From: a virus
Strand: one strand, 5' to 3'
DNA: 23,050 nt
IMG/VR virus record: IMGVR_UViG_3300050821_002697
Span: 1 to 23,050 of that record
The position numbers and the translations under genes are program-made. How positions within the stretch are numbered: the stretch's first letter is position 1; each line of letters opens with the position of its first letter. This document shows, in pieces, positions 1 through 6,927 of the stretch. Under the pieces are notes generated by a model, which saw only the letters and a program-made list of their open reading frames with translations, ran no database searches and was not told where the DNA came from.

Positions 1-9
1 ATTCTCCAA
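1..9 (-). promoter_or_regulatory. Ribosome binding site for a gene beyond the left edge
   Basis: The minus strand ends at the window edge with TTGGAGAAT, about a dozen bases after the stop of the 22..273 gene. GGAG followed by AAT is the Shine-Dalgarno form used by many genes here, so another minus-strand gene probably starts just outside the window. Confidence 0.4.
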
Positions 10-21
10 TTAAATTGCATT

Positions 22-273
22 CTAGCCTCCGTTAAGGTCCGTCAGCAAGGCGACGTATTCGAGAACCATCCGTGAGTCGGTGCCAGTGATCAGGTCGCCT
101 GCATGCTCTGTTGGCGGGTCAACGGTGATGAACCAACCGCCCTCAACCCACGAGCGATCCTCGACGCTCGATCCGATTTGGTGGGGCTGCTCGAATGTCA
201 TGGACTTGACGGCGTAGCCCTTCGCTTCCAGTGCCATGCGCATCTGCTTGCGGGTCGGAGTCTCGTTTGTCAC
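22..273 (-). CDS. Small hypothetical protein (GTG start)
   Basis: Not recognised; 83 residues, soluble, with an acidic middle section and an aromatic stretch (WVEGGWFITVDPP). It begins with GTG directly after the TAG stop of the 274..465 gene, so it is probably translated by coupling. It is the last gene of the three-gene unit behind the promoter at 999-1027. Its DNA is about 60% GC with GC-rich third positions, clearly unlike the AT-rich genes that follow, and it shares this with 274..465. An internal ATG at MRMALEAKGY is an alternative start. Confidence 0.7.
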   Translation of the reverse strand: MTNETPTRKQMRMALEAKGYAVKSMTFEQPHQIGSSVEDRSWVEGGWFITVDPPTEHAGDLITGTDSRMVLEYVALLTDLNGG

Positions 274-465
274 CTAGCCCGCTTCTTCGAGAAGTCGCTT
301 CAAAGTGTCGAGAGATGCTTGCAGGGAACTGGTCAGAGGGGCATAGCGCACCGTCTCAGCTAGGTGCGTCTGCGCATTCATTTCATCACGACGGGCGTGG
401 AAATCAGCCGCCCTCTTGAGCGTGTCAAACACCTTCCCGACCTCTCGCTTTTCGTTGTCATTCAT
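274..465 (-). CDS. Small hypothetical protein, helical
   Basis: Not recognised; 63 residues, highly charged and predicted helical from composition (many A, E, R, L; no cysteine; no membrane segment). AGGAG stands ten bases before the ATG. Its stop TAG is immediately followed by the GTG of 22..273. It is GC-rich like that gene, whereas 492..980 upstream is AT-rich, so the composition border falls near position 480. Confidence 0.7.
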   Translation of the reverse strand: MNDNEKREVGKVFDTLKRAADFHARRDEMNAQTHLAETVRYAPLTSSLQASLDTLKRLLEEAG

Positions 466-491
466 CGCCTAATCGCTCCTATAATTCATTT

Positions 492-980
492 TCAAACCCC
501 TAATGGTAGTTGTTTGAGTTCAATAAAAGTTCCATCTGATTTATAGTGTCGAACAGTTTTTTCAGCTTTGAGAGATATATCGATCATATCTTTAGTTCCA
601 GAACTATTCTTAAGATTGTCGTGGAATGCCAAGACTAAATCAATGGGATTTTCTCGGAGCATTAAACGATTTCTGATAGGGCCAGCGGCTCGGCCATACT
701 CACTCCATAACGCAGGATAAGAGTGAATATTTAGTCCTAGTCTAAATGCTGCTTTATGAGAGGTTTTATCAATTCCATTGGCCCCGCCATGAATTACAAA
801 TATCTTGTCGGTTCCTAGTAGTTGGTCACGAATTTCCTTAAGAGCTACATAAATAATTGTATACCAAAGTTCACATAATTTCTCATGTTCAGCTTTTGTA
901 TCAGCTTTAAGACGATCGCCAGTAATTAGGATTGTATACATAACATTAGAGGCGTTAGTCTGTTGGATGTTCCGAACCAT
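492..980 (-). CDS. SLOG-fold protein, DUF2493-like (YspA/DprA-related)
   Basis: This 162-residue protein has the signature of the DUF2493 branch of the SLOG superfamily, related to DprA and LOG nucleotide-binding proteins. The signature is a first strand YTILITGDR, a glycine-rich HGGANGIDKTSHKAA loop, SYPALWSEYGRAAGPIRNRLM and then DLVLAFHDN with SSGTKDM. In this superfamily such residues bind a nucleotide or nucleotide-derived ligand; the phage role is not established. The start at 980 is supported by GGGGGAGGG about nine bases upstream. The internal MYTILITGDR (codon 14) fits the domain edge better but lacks a good ribosome site. It is the first gene after the consensus promoter at 999-1027. 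Confidence 0.85.
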   Translation of the reverse strand: MVRNIQQTNASNVMYTILITGDRLKADTKAEHEKLCELWYTIIYVALKEIRDQLLGTDKIFVIHGGANGIDKTSHKAAFRLGLNIHSYPALWSEYGRAAGPIRNRLMLRENPIDLVLAFHDNLKNSSGTKDMIDISLKAEKTVRHYKSDGTFIELKQLPLGV

Positions 981-998
981 AAACTAACGCCCTCCCCC

Positions 999-1027
999 AT
1001 TATAACAGATTTTGAATTTGTTGTCAA
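999..1027 (-). promoter_or_regulatory. Perfect consensus sigma70 promoter for the 980-22 unit
   Basis: On the minus strand TTGACA (1027-1022), a 17-base spacer (1021-1005) and TATAAT (1004-999) match the bacterial housekeeping consensus at all twelve positions with optimal spacing. Transcription would start near 992, leaving a very short leader that holds the Shine-Dalgarno of the SLOG gene. It lies in the only real gap in this part of the window, after the stop of the 1037..1399 gene. Confidence 0.9.
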
Positions 1028-1036
1028 GAAGTATTT

Positions 1037-1399
1037 TTAACTGAGCATATCAGCTTTACGTAATATTCCTGTTAGTCGTTTTACTTTCTCTTGTTCGATT
1101 GCTTTGATAAACATTACATCTCTAGTTACCACACAAGCTTGGAACCAATCAATGTCCGAGTTGCAGTACCCGAATCCTATCCAAGCATCCTCTCCATAAA
1201 TTTCAAGGTCAGAACATTGCATCAAAAATTGAATTCCATCTAATTTATCCATAGTCATGACAATGCGAGAAAATAAGGCTCCGACTCGATCATGACCATA
1301 AGCTAGTTTTTGGACAGCACTCAAAAGTGAATCGGTTACTTCAACTCGTAATTTTGGTTTAGCTTTTGATTTCGATTCTGATTTGGGTTTTCTGCTCAT
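1037..1399 (-). CDS. Hypothetical protein with basic N-terminus
   Basis: Not recognised. From the ATG at 1399 it is 120 residues, opening with a Lys/Ser-rich basic tract (SRKPKSESKSKAKPK) that could contact nucleic acid, followed by a compact domain with two Cys and many aromatic residues (AWIGFGYCNSDIDWFQAC). Starting at 1399 leaves a 41-base overlap with the end of rusA. A longer form from 1450 would overlap it by 92 bases, so I prefer 1399, although only a weak ACGAG stands before it. It is the last gene of the dnaB-rusA operon, just before the promoter at 999-1027. Confidence 0.65.
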   Translation of the reverse strand: MSRKPKSESKSKAKPKLRVEVTDSLLSAVQKLAYGHDRVGALFSRIVMTMDKLDGIQFLMQCSDLEIYGEDAWIGFGYCNSDIDWFQACVVTRDVMFIKAIEQEKVKRLTGILRKADMLS

Positions 1400-1778
1400 C
1401 TCGTACGCAACTACTCTGCGACGCCTCCCAATCAAGATGTTTTGGATCATCTCTATAAATTAGTCCAGCCCCCGGTACTGTAACCATTTTTCCATCTATT
1501 TTTCTCTTGAGAACTGTTTGGAGTCCATCGACAATAGGCTTGCAGGAGACATATAGGCCATCCTTATCCAAGAGCCTCTGTCTGTATTGGTGAATGTGTA
1601 ATATCCGTATTGGATGTCCTTTTTCTGCAATAGAAACACCTGCCTTAACACGGGCCACTCTTCCCAAAATCTCCGCTGCATCTAACCATTCCTTTTTCTT
1701 TGCATACATATAAAATCGATTACGAATCATGTTAGACCAGTTTGTAGGAACGCCTAACATTTCAAATTCAACTATCAT
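1359..1778 (-). CDS. rusA: RusA-like Holliday junction resolvase
   Basis: RusA-family endodeoxyribonucleases resolve four-way DNA junctions as dimers. The 139-residue protein has the family features in order: RQRLLDKDGLYVSCKPIVDGL at about 66-86 (acidic D71, D73 and D84, with K80) and IYRDDP near 107-112, the acidic residues expected to hold the catalytic metal. Length is usual for the family (about 120-140). The ATG overlaps the stop of 1775..2002 as ATGA, so it is translationally coupled. A resolvase in one operon with DnaB helicase and SSB suits a phage recombination-dependent replication module. Confidence 0.88.
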   Translation of the reverse strand: MIVEFEMLGVPTNWSNMIRNRFYMYAKKKEWLDAAEILGRVARVKAGVSIAEKGHPIRILHIHQYRQRLLDKDGLYVSCKPIVDGLQTVLKRKIDGKMVTVPGAGLIYRDDPKHLDWEASQSSCVRDEQKTQIRIEIKS

Positions 1779-2002
1779 CGTGCAATCCAGTCACTTGAGA
1801 AGTGAAAGAACACAAGCCAGAACAATAAGACTAACCCAACTATTAAAATAGTCCATCGTATGTATTTGTGTAAATGAGCCCACCATGAGATAGTGTGCCA
1901 TTTAGGAACTGTTTCACCTGCTAATTCGAAGAGAAATCCTAGATTAATTAAAGTCCAAATTATAAGGGTTAAAACTACATCACTCCATTTAATTAAGTTC
2001 AT
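1775..2002 (-). CDS. Small membrane protein, two TM segments
   Basis: This is a 75-residue protein with two hydrophobic segments, about residues 8-27 (VVLTLIIWTLINLGFLFELA) and 49-67 (WTILIVGLVLLFWLVFFHF), joined by a Trp/His-rich polar loop. No known family is recognised. It overlaps its upstream neighbour through TAATG and rusA through ATGA. Three more small membrane proteins occur in the same operon (2931..3128, 3539..3766) or further right (17367..17804). Their role is unknown. Confidence 0.75.
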   Translation of the reverse strand: MNLIKWSDVVLTLIIWTLINLGFLFELAGETVPKWHTISWWAHLHKYIRWTILIVGLVLLFWLVFFHFSSDWIAR

Positions 2003-2394
2003 TAAGAAGCTTCTCTTAGCACTACTGCATACTCTTCGTATAAACCAGACTCTTGTAGAAGTCCGATTACTAATTGTCCTGCTTTAGTTATTGTATAGTG
2101 TGGTTTAAGGCCCCCTTTTCCTAATTTATTAGCTTTTTCATCCCAATGATGAACAACTAAACCTCTTTCTATAAGACCGGAAGTGGCGGTTGCAAAATGG
2201 GCAAATGCTCGTCCCATACTTCGACTTATCTTATAACCAGCTAAATGCCATTGTTTGTTTTGTCTAATGGATTGATCTAAATAAACCAGCGCCGCGATAT
2301 GTGTTCTTCCAAGAGATAAATCGAAACCTACCCTAGTTAAATGTCCACGTAAGAGTTCATTCGGAGTTTTTTCTATTTTAAGAATCTTCGGCAT
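2002..2394 (-). CDS. Probable winged-helix protein
   Basis: This 130-residue protein ends in an arrangement typical of winged-helix regulators (MarR/PadR type): an alpha-rich part, then SGLIERGLVVHHWDE, a variable wing, HYTITKAGQLVIGLL. I infer DNA binding; the exact family and target are unknown. It overlaps the end of ssb by 17 bases. No clear independent ribosome site is needed if translation is coupled. An anti-repressor or other small phage protein with the same fold is possible. Confidence 0.7.
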   Translation of the reverse strand: MPKILKIEKTPNELLRGHLTRVGFDLSLGRTHIAALVYLDQSIRQNKQWHLAGYKISRSMGRAFAHFATATSGLIERGLVVHHWDEKANKLGKGGLKPHYTITKAGQLVIGLLQESGLYEEYAVVLREAS

Positions 2395-2737
2395 CTTGAC
2401 TTGAATCCTTTGGACTTAAAAATTCAACATTATCTGCGATAACTTCACAGGTTCGTCGCTTACTTCCGTCTTGAGCGTCCCATTCGCGTGTTTGATGACG
2501 GCCCCGCACACAAACTTTTGAACCTTTCTTTAAATACTGAGCGCAAAGACCGGCCAAGCCATCCTTTCCATTTGATCCATAAGCGACAATGTTATGAAAA
2601 TCAGCAGGGCGGTTTTTTCCTTCTTTATCTTTTCCGGCAGAGGTCGCCATAGAAAATTTAGTAACTGCTGTTCCTGTTTGTAGATAAGCCATTTCAGGAT
2701 CACGAGTCAAGTTTCCAATCAATATTGTCATATTCAT
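2378..2737 (-). CDS. ssb: Single-stranded DNA-binding protein
   Basis: An OB-fold SSB of 119 residues. It begins MNMTILIGNLTRDPEMAYLQ, has the usual TGTAVTKFSMATS strand and ADFHNIVAYG, and then LCAQYLKKGSKVCVRGRHQTREW, a standard bacterial SSB core. The C-terminal tail is short and acidic (DSSQDAEDS) and lacks the DDDIPF tip of host SSBs, so it may not recruit the host SSB interactome in the usual way. It protects ssDNA during phage replication. The start is supported by GAGGT upstream and overlaps the stop of 2734..2934 (ATGA). Confidence 0.93.
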   Translation of the reverse strand: MNMTILIGNLTRDPEMAYLQTGTAVTKFSMATSAGKDKEGKNRPADFHNIVAYGSNGKDGLAGLCAQYLKKGSKVCVRGRHQTREWDAQDGSKRRTCEVIADNVEFLSPKDSSQDAEDS

Positions 2738-2934
2738 AGCTTATTTTTTACCTCTACCATTTTCTCAATTCTTGATTTCTCTTTATCTTCGCCACAGTAA
2801 CAAACATGGTCATTATTATGACGTTCTTTACGAATACATTCATGTGGGATTTGTCCATTAGGGTCATTTTCACTCATTTCTAAATATGTTGGATCAATTG
2901 AAACCCATCGGAATCCACATCTATCTTCTCTCAT
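2734..2934 (-). CDS. Small His/Cys protein
   Basis: This 66-residue protein is not recognised. HECIRKERHNNDHVCYCGED in the middle could bind a zinc ion (C, H, C, C). The C-terminus is a short charged helix. It starts with an ATGA overlap with the stop of 2931..3128 and ends overlapping ssb. It is one of many small putative zinc proteins in this genome. Confidence 0.6.
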   Translation of the reverse strand: MREDRCGFRWVSIDPTYLEMSENDPNGQIPHECIRKERHNNDHVCYCGEDKEKSRIEKMVEVKNKL

Positions 2935-3128
2935 CTCTCACTCTTTAGTTTTATTTTTAACATTCTCTTTTCTTTATTTGTTCGCTTTTCCGCCCACCAA
3001 TCTATAACAGGACGGTTGTGCCACCACTCCATTTCGGGGGCCCGTGGAGAGCGATCTTTAAGTGCATCATATCCTGTCCACCCTAATCCACCTATTAACA
3101 CAACTAAAAGAAGTAGATTATTCCACAT
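2931..3128 (-). CDS. Small single-TM protein
   Basis: This 65-residue protein has an N-terminal hydrophobic segment (about residues 3-20, NNLLLLVVLIGGLGWTGY) followed by a Trp-rich polar part and a strongly basic tail (RTNKEKRMLKIKLKSER). It looks like an N-terminally anchored protein. It overlaps its upstream neighbour by 11 bases. No family is recognised. Confidence 0.6.
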   Translation of the reverse strand: MWNNLLLLVVLIGGLGWTGYDALKDRSPRAPEMEWWHNRPVIDWWAEKRTNKEKRMLKIKLKSER

Positions 3129-3570
3129 TGGGCTTTAACCCTTGTTCTTCTAACTCACTAATTACCAATCTAACTACATCAACTGGATCAGGAAGTTGAA
3201 CCCAGATATTATGAAACTCAATTCTAAATTTTTTCATTAATCTCTCGGTAGCATCTCTTTGTAAAATTCTTCTCATTTCTATGTCTTGATCTGCTCTTAT
3301 ATGAATACTGCGGCAAATCATCATTGTTAATGGAGCAAACGAAGCCCAAGGTTCACTAATAATGTGACTTCGACCAAAACAATGATGCCAATCAAAGGGG
3401 CCACAAACTGAACTATTGTGCCACTCACAGAGCCCTCTTGATCTATCAACTGCTATAGCTCTTTGTTTTCTACGCCATGCTTTCCAACGAAGAGTAGATG
3501 GCCCCTCAGTTTTGATTGGTTTAGTTGATCGTTTAAGTTCAGTTTTTTGTTTCAGTTCTGTTTTTTTCAT
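3118..3570 (-). CDS. HNH/NinG-like nuclease-type zinc protein
   Basis: This 150-residue protein has a basic N-terminus (many K and R) and a core reading LCEWHNSSVCGPFDWHHCFGR, then LTMMICRSIHIR. That resembles HNH or NinG-like recombination nucleases (Cys pairs, a WHH motif, then C..H). I infer a nuclease or structure-specific DNA-binding role in recombination; the usual third motif is not clean. The ATG at 3570 is preferred over a TTG two codons upstream. Either way it overlaps the 3' end of 3539..3766 by over 30 bases, longer than most overlaps here. Confidence 0.65.
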   Translation of the reverse strand: MKKTELKQKTELKRSTKPIKTEGPSTLRWKAWRRKQRAIAVDRSRGLCEWHNSSVCGPFDWHHCFGRSHIISEPWASFAPLTMMICRSIHIRADQDIEMRRILQRDATERLMKKFRIEFHNIWVQLPDPVDVVRLVISELEEQGLKPNVE

Positions 3571-3766
3571 ATTCAATCCATGCTTGTTTAGTAAATCCTT
3601 TCCATATTTCTTGAAGTAAAAATCCTAACACCCAAGATACAAACAAAGCAATCAAAGCTATAAATATATAGAAAAGTATCCAACCGATTATTGGAAACTT
3701 AAAAACTATCCACATTACAAACAATATAAATCCTACGAATGGCAATCCTATAAAAATCTGTTTCAC
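3539..3766 (-). CDS. Small membrane protein, two TM segments (GTG start)
   Basis: This 75-residue protein is nearly all hydrophobic to residue 56 and has two membrane segments (about 4-23 and 27-53), then a polar charged C-terminus. It starts with GTG that overlaps the TGA stop of the MazG-like gene (GTGA). Unknown function. It is one of three small membrane proteins embedded in the replication operon. Confidence 0.7.
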   Translation of the reverse strand: MKQIFIGLPFVGFILFVMWIVFKFPIIGWILFYIFIALIALFVSWVLGFLLQEIWKGFTKQAWIEYEKNRTETKN

Positions 3767-4101
3767 AATCTATGTCCACTATGAACACGTTCAGAAACTT
3801 CATTGAACTTACGACGAATACCATCCTCTAATGAGGCTCCCATTCGTGTACAAAGTAAATCAGCGTAAATAACTGCATCAGCTATTTCATCAACTACTTC
3901 TTCTACTGTAGGAACGAGATTGTTGTTGGTATCTCGATATCCACGGCGACGCTTTTTAATTTTATTCTGAGCCTCACCAGCTTCCCCACCAAAAGCACAG
4001 GCCCAATCGGTTTCTGACCATTCATCAATAGGATGAAATGCTTCTTCACAACGAGCTAAATTAGCAATTGCTAAATGGGTAAATGTCAAGCTTACTCTCA
4101 C
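3763..4101 (-). CDS. MazG-like nucleotide pyrophosphohydrolase
   Basis: All-alpha NTP pyrophosphohydrolases of the MazG/dUTPase-2 superfamily hydrolyse NTPs or dNTPs using Mg bound by EExxE and ExxD motifs. Here GGEAGEAQNKIKK (about 38-50) and VEEVVDEIADAVIYADLL (about 66-83) supply these helices, followed by the LEDGIRRKFNEVSERV tail typical of the family. Length (112 aa) is normal for a single-domain phage enzyme. It starts with GTG in a GTGA overlap. A second, different MazG-like gene lies at 6928..7329. A role in trimming the nucleotide pool or an alarmone during infection is inferred. Confidence 0.8.
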   Translation of the reverse strand: MRVSLTFTHLAIANLARCEEAFHPIDEWSETDWACAFGGEAGEAQNKIKKRRRGYRDTNNNLVPTVEEVVDEIADAVIYADLLCTRMGASLEDGIRRKFNEVSERVHSGHRL

Positions 4102-4388
4102 AGTTTCAGAATCTCCTTCGCTAATAATCTATTTAATCTTCCGCGTTCACGACTTTCGCGTTGTTTTAATATCCCTTCGTCAATAGGACGCATACGCAAT
4201 TTTCTCTCGTCCACAAATATGAAATCATGGCGCACCAACTTCCTATGGTCTTCACCGATTACTTGATATACAGCAGTACGCTCAAGTACAGCGTAAACGG
4301 TGATCGGGATACGTCCTAGTAAAGCTGGAAATGGTGTCGAGATTTCCCACTTGGGATTTAGGAATTCTGACAACATTGTGTGAACCAT
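4098..4388 (-). CDS. Hypothetical protein
   Basis: This 96-residue protein is not recognised. The N-terminal two thirds look beta-rich (WEISTPFPALLGRIPITVYAV) and the end is a basic helix (RESRERGRLNRLLAKEILKL). It is coupled on both sides: TAATG with 4388..4732 upstream, and a TGA/GTG overlap with the MazG-like gene downstream. Confidence 0.65.
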   Translation of the reverse strand: MVHTMLSEFLNPKWEISTPFPALLGRIPITVYAVLERTAVYQVIGEDHRKLVRHDFIFVDERKLRMRPIDEGILKQRESRERGRLNRLLAKEILKL

Positions 4389-4732
4389 TACGCATCAGTT
4401 ACTTCAACGTCAGGAAAAGCTTTCTCAAACGGAACTTCATGAAACGCCAAGGCTGCATGAAATTGCAGGGCTAATGGTTGTTCTATTGGAGTTAATTGAA
4501 CTGTTGCTCCAAAGAAACTCTGAATCAAGAAGAAGTTATTTTTGTTAGTTTGCATGAGCCATGTATAAAGAAATCCACTCATTCCTTGAGCGATACATTT
4601 AGCATCCAAACTTGAGTATCTTTTCCCATTAAGAATTTGAGTAATCTCAGGAACTTTTTGAGGCTTATTTTCTACCGTTGGTACGAGTTGAGTTTCGGGT
4701 TGCTTCTTTTTTAGCCGGTCGAACAGACCCAT
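4388..4732 (-). CDS. Hypothetical protein
   Basis: This 114-residue protein is not recognised. A basic N-terminus (GLFDRLKKKQP) precedes a central and C-terminal part with small-residue and aromatic patches. A strong AGGAGG sits six bases before the ATG, inside the coding end of 4665..4913. It therefore does not depend only on coupling. Confidence 0.7.
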   Translation of the reverse strand: MGLFDRLKKKQPETQLVPTVENKPQKVPEITQILNGKRYSSLDAKCIAQGMSGFLYTWLMQTNKNNFFLIQSFFGATVQLTPIEQPLALQFHAALAFHEVPFEKAFPDVEVTDA

Positions 4733-4913
4733 TGTATTCCTCCTTTATTCCATTAAGAGATCGGAGAAGTTCTTTATCATCTAAAGAAATAGGACGGAAA
4801 ATAGTAATTTCCTCAGACCAATTTTCACATTCACTACATAAAAATATGTGATGGTTTCTGACATAACCTCTATCTCTCATGTGTGTCTTTTTTAAACAAA
4901 CAGGGCAGTTCAT
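4665..4913 (-). CDS. Small zinc-ribbon protein
   Basis: This 82-residue protein has a clear zinc ribbon at the N-terminus: MNCPVCLKKTHM and then FLCSECENW (CxxC ... CxxC). Its C-terminal part is basic and low in hydrophobic residues (VRPAKKEATRNSTRTNGRK). The last 68 bases overlap the next gene (4388..4732) in another frame, far more than the usual 4-17 bases here, and hold its ribosome site. The start overlaps the stop of 4910..5116 (ATGA). Ligand and function unknown. Confidence 0.65.
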   Translation of the reverse strand: MNCPVCLKKTHMRDRGYVRNHHIFLCSECENWSEEITIFRPISLDDKELLRSLNGIKEEYNGSVRPAKKEATRNSTRTNGRK

Positions 4914-5116
4914 TGTTCATCCTTTAAAGCTTGAAGTTTTTCAATCAAAACAAGGGCCAACGTATCCAAATCAATATCACTTCCTGTGACTCCAAGAAAG
5001 ACTCCATAAGAAGTTTCAATCATAATCTCAGTTTCATCTCCATTTAGATGTATGTGAATGTCATGAAAATCAAATCCTGTTTCTTTGATTTTTGTAATAA
5101 ATTCTTGAACTGTCAA
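4910..5116 (-). CDS. Small acidic hypothetical protein (TTG start)
   Basis: This 68-residue protein is acidic, with an alternating pattern (IHIHLNGDETEIMIETSYGVFLGVTG) suggesting a small alpha/beta fold. It starts with TTG in a TTGA overlap with the dnaB stop, so it is translationally coupled to dnaB. The 52-residue gene at 16901..17059 has a loosely similar layout (MTVQEF.. against MRVKDL.., with an HLVVVLEL-type strand), but I cannot prove relatedness. Function unknown. Confidence 0.65.
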   Translation of the reverse strand: MTVQEFITKIKETGFDFHDIHIHLNGDETEIMIETSYGVFLGVTGSDIDLDTLALVLIEKLQALKDEQ

Positions 5117-6411
5117 TCCTTACTCCAAAATGTGGTTAGTTTTTTGTTAAATCCAAGGTGTACTGTTCCAGTTTCTCCATTACGATGTTTTAAGACAATA
5201 ACTTCTGCATCGCTGGCATTAGCACTCGGATTATAGTAATGATCCCGATACAAACCGAGAACCACATCAGCCTCTTGTTCCAGGGCCCCGCTTTCGCGTA
5301 AGTCTGAAAGAAGTGGTCTATGATCTTCACGAAATTCTGGCCCACGATTAAGTTGAGCCAAAACCACGATGGGAATTTCGAGTTCCCTCGCAACACGACG
5401 AGCCGTTTGACTGAATGAACTAACCTCTTGTTCACGATTCATCTTCCCTGATCCGCGCATTAATTGAATGTAGTCGAGAACGATGCATTGAATTTTTCCT
5501 TGCCATCTCATTTTTCTAGCTTTGATAACCAAGTTGGTTTCATCAAGTGAAGGATCATCGTCTATATAAAGTGGAGATTCTGCTAATGGAATGGAAACTT
5601 CAAGGACACGAGTAACTTCATCTGTATCTATATCGGCATCCCGTAGTCGAGAAGAATCTATTTTTGCTAATTGAGAAATCATTCTATTTACCAAGTTCTG
5701 TTTTGACATCTCAAGTGAGAAAATCCCGACGGCCACGTTGCATTCCATTGCTAAGTGCAGGGCGATGTTAACACCCATGGATGTCTTTGCCATACCGGGC
5801 CTACCACAAATTACGGTCATCTCTGAGGGGCGCAGGCCCCGCAGGAGCTTGTCTAGCGACGGCCACGGGTATGGGAGTCGCCCCGGTCGCTCTGTCGCTT
5901 GTAGGGCCTCAAGGAAGGTTCCAACTTCACGTTCACCAATTCTCTCAATATTCGAATTCGACGTGTCGAGTGCGAGATCGAATAATCCTTTGATAGTTTG
6001 GTCAATAAGTTCATCAGCAGTTGTTGCACTTCCTGTTCCTCTAAGAATGGCATTTCTAGCAATTTCAACTGCTCTCCTTTTTTTAGATGTCTCAATAATG
6101 ATGTTGGAATAAGCTTCTATATTTGAAGCCATTCCAGACCCTTGTTGAAGTATTGCCAAAAAAGTACGGCCCCCGTAATACTGAATATTTCCAGTCAAAT
6201 CTAGGGCCGCACCTACTGTAACTGTGTCTACAGGTTGATTTCTTGTATATAATTCAAGACACACTTGATATATATCTCGATGTATTGGGTGATAAAAATG
6301 TTGGGGTCTAAGAGTGAGTGCAATTTTATCCAACACTTTATCGTTAACTAAGATTGTTCCTAAAACTGAACGTTCAGCTTCTTGATCGTTGGGTGGGATG
6401 AAATCGTCCAG
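5113..6411 (-). CDS. dnaB: Replicative DNA helicase, DnaB family (CTG start proposed)
   Basis: DnaB is the hexameric 5'-3' helicase at the replication fork. Reading upstream of the first GTG (6336) stays in frame and completes the N-terminal domain (FIPPNDQEAERSVLGTILV), so the gene really begins earlier. No ATG, GTG or TTG is in frame there, but CTG at 6411 sits five bases after AAGGAGG, giving 432 residues. Motifs in that numbering: Walker A GRPGMAKTS 203-211, Walker B VLDYIQLM 311-318, LAQLNRGPE about 351-359, and SDLRESGALEQEADVV 369-384 with the arginine/glutamate hallmarks. It is the first gene of the operon running to rusA. A possible TACAAT -10 lies about 40 bases upstream. Confidence 0.92.
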   Translation of the reverse strand: MDDFIPPNDQEAERSVLGTILVNDKVLDKIALTLRPQHFYHPIHRDIYQVCLELYTRNQPVDTVTVGAALDLTGNIQYYGGRTFLAILQQGSGMASNIEAYSNIIIETSKKRRAVEIARNAILRGTGSATTADELIDQTIKGLFDLALDTSNSNIERIGEREVGTFLEALQATERPGRLPYPWPSLDKLLRGLRPSEMTVICGRPGMAKTSMGVNIALHLAMECNVAVGIFSLEMSKQNLVNRMISQLAKIDSSRLRDADIDTDEVTRVLEVSIPLAESPLYIDDDPSLDETNLVIKARKMRWQGKIQCIVLDYIQLMRGSGKMNREQEVSSFSQTARRVARELEIPIVVLAQLNRGPEFREDHRPLLSDLRESGALEQEADVVLGLYRDHYYNPSANASDAEVIVLKHRNGETGTVHLGFNKKLTTFWSKD

Positions 6412-6424
6412 AACTACCTCCTTC

Positions 6425-6455
6425 TTGACAGCCTTGGGGCCATCTATTGTATGCT
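6425..6455 (+). promoter_or_regulatory. Promoter for leaderless HTH gene
   Basis: TTGACA (6425-6430) and TATGCT (6450-6455) with a 19-base spacer. The ATG at 6462 lies six bases after the -10, exactly where transcription would begin, so the mRNA would be leaderless. The plus-strand HNH gene at 15394 shows the same six-base distance. The spacer is longer than ideal and the -10 is imperfect. Confidence 0.5.
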
Positions 6456-6461
6456 CTCTGT

Positions 6462-6704
6462 ATGGCTATAGGCGAACTTCCAATTATAGAAGAAGAATCA
6501 CCTGTTCGTGGAAAACTAGATTTAGACCTTTATAATGTTCCTGATTTATGTGAACGATTAAATCTTAATCGTATGACCATTCTGAAGGAAGTTAAAGAAG
6601 GTAAATTAGTAGGTATTGAATTAGGCGGGGCTACGGGATATCGATTCTTCAAAGAAGATGTAGTTGCTTGGTTAAGAACCAAGGCTACAAGTGGCAGAGT
6701 CTAA
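6462..6704 (+). CDS. HTH DNA-binding protein, excisionase/MerR-like
   Basis: This 80-residue protein carries an HTH_17/excisionase-type domain: LYNVPDLCERLNLNRMTILKEVKEGKL, then YRFFKEDVVAWLRT, the winged-helix pattern of phage excisionases and small regulators. It is the first plus-strand gene of a two-gene unit diverging from dnaB, well placed to act as a regulator of the divergent promoter; that is inference. No Shine-Dalgarno precedes the ATG at 6462. A TTG at 6447 in frame would lie within the -10, so I prefer the leaderless ATG. Confidence 0.75.
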   Translation: MAIGELPIIEEESPVRGKLDLDLYNVPDLCERLNLNRMTILKEVKEGKLVGIELGGATGYRFFKEDVVAWLRTKATSGRV

Positions 6705-6897
6705 AGAAGATTTAGTAACTCGACTTTCAAAAATGTCTTATCGAGAATTGATAAGATGGTCAGATTCTCAATGGGATCAATTGTTAGTTGAACCATTACC
6801 ATACAATGTTATTTCCCAACTAAGAGGTTTGGAATTGGATGATGTTTTGTATTTTAAGAAGAGGATGGTACGTCGCCGCCACCGGGGGACGAAGTAG
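6691..6897 (+). CDS. Small hypothetical protein (GTG start)
   Basis: This 68-residue protein is not recognised; charged, probably helical, ending in a very basic tail (KKRMVRRRHRGTK). GTG at 6691 overlaps the end of the HTH gene by 14 bases with AAGG six bases before it. An ATG at 6733 (MSYRELIRW) is an alternative. It ends 31 bases before the convergent MazG-like gene. No terminator hairpin is visible in between. Confidence 0.6.
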   Translation: MAESKEDLVTRLSKMSYRELIRWSDSQWDQLLVEPLPYNVISQLRGLELDDVLYFKKRMVRRRHRGTK

Positions 6898-6927
6898 ATT
6901 TCTTTAGTTTTTGGGTTTCTTCTTCCA

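Noticed and set aside
6898-6927. Terminator between the convergent units ending at 6897 and 6928
   Set aside because: The 30 bases are T-rich on one strand but form no stem.
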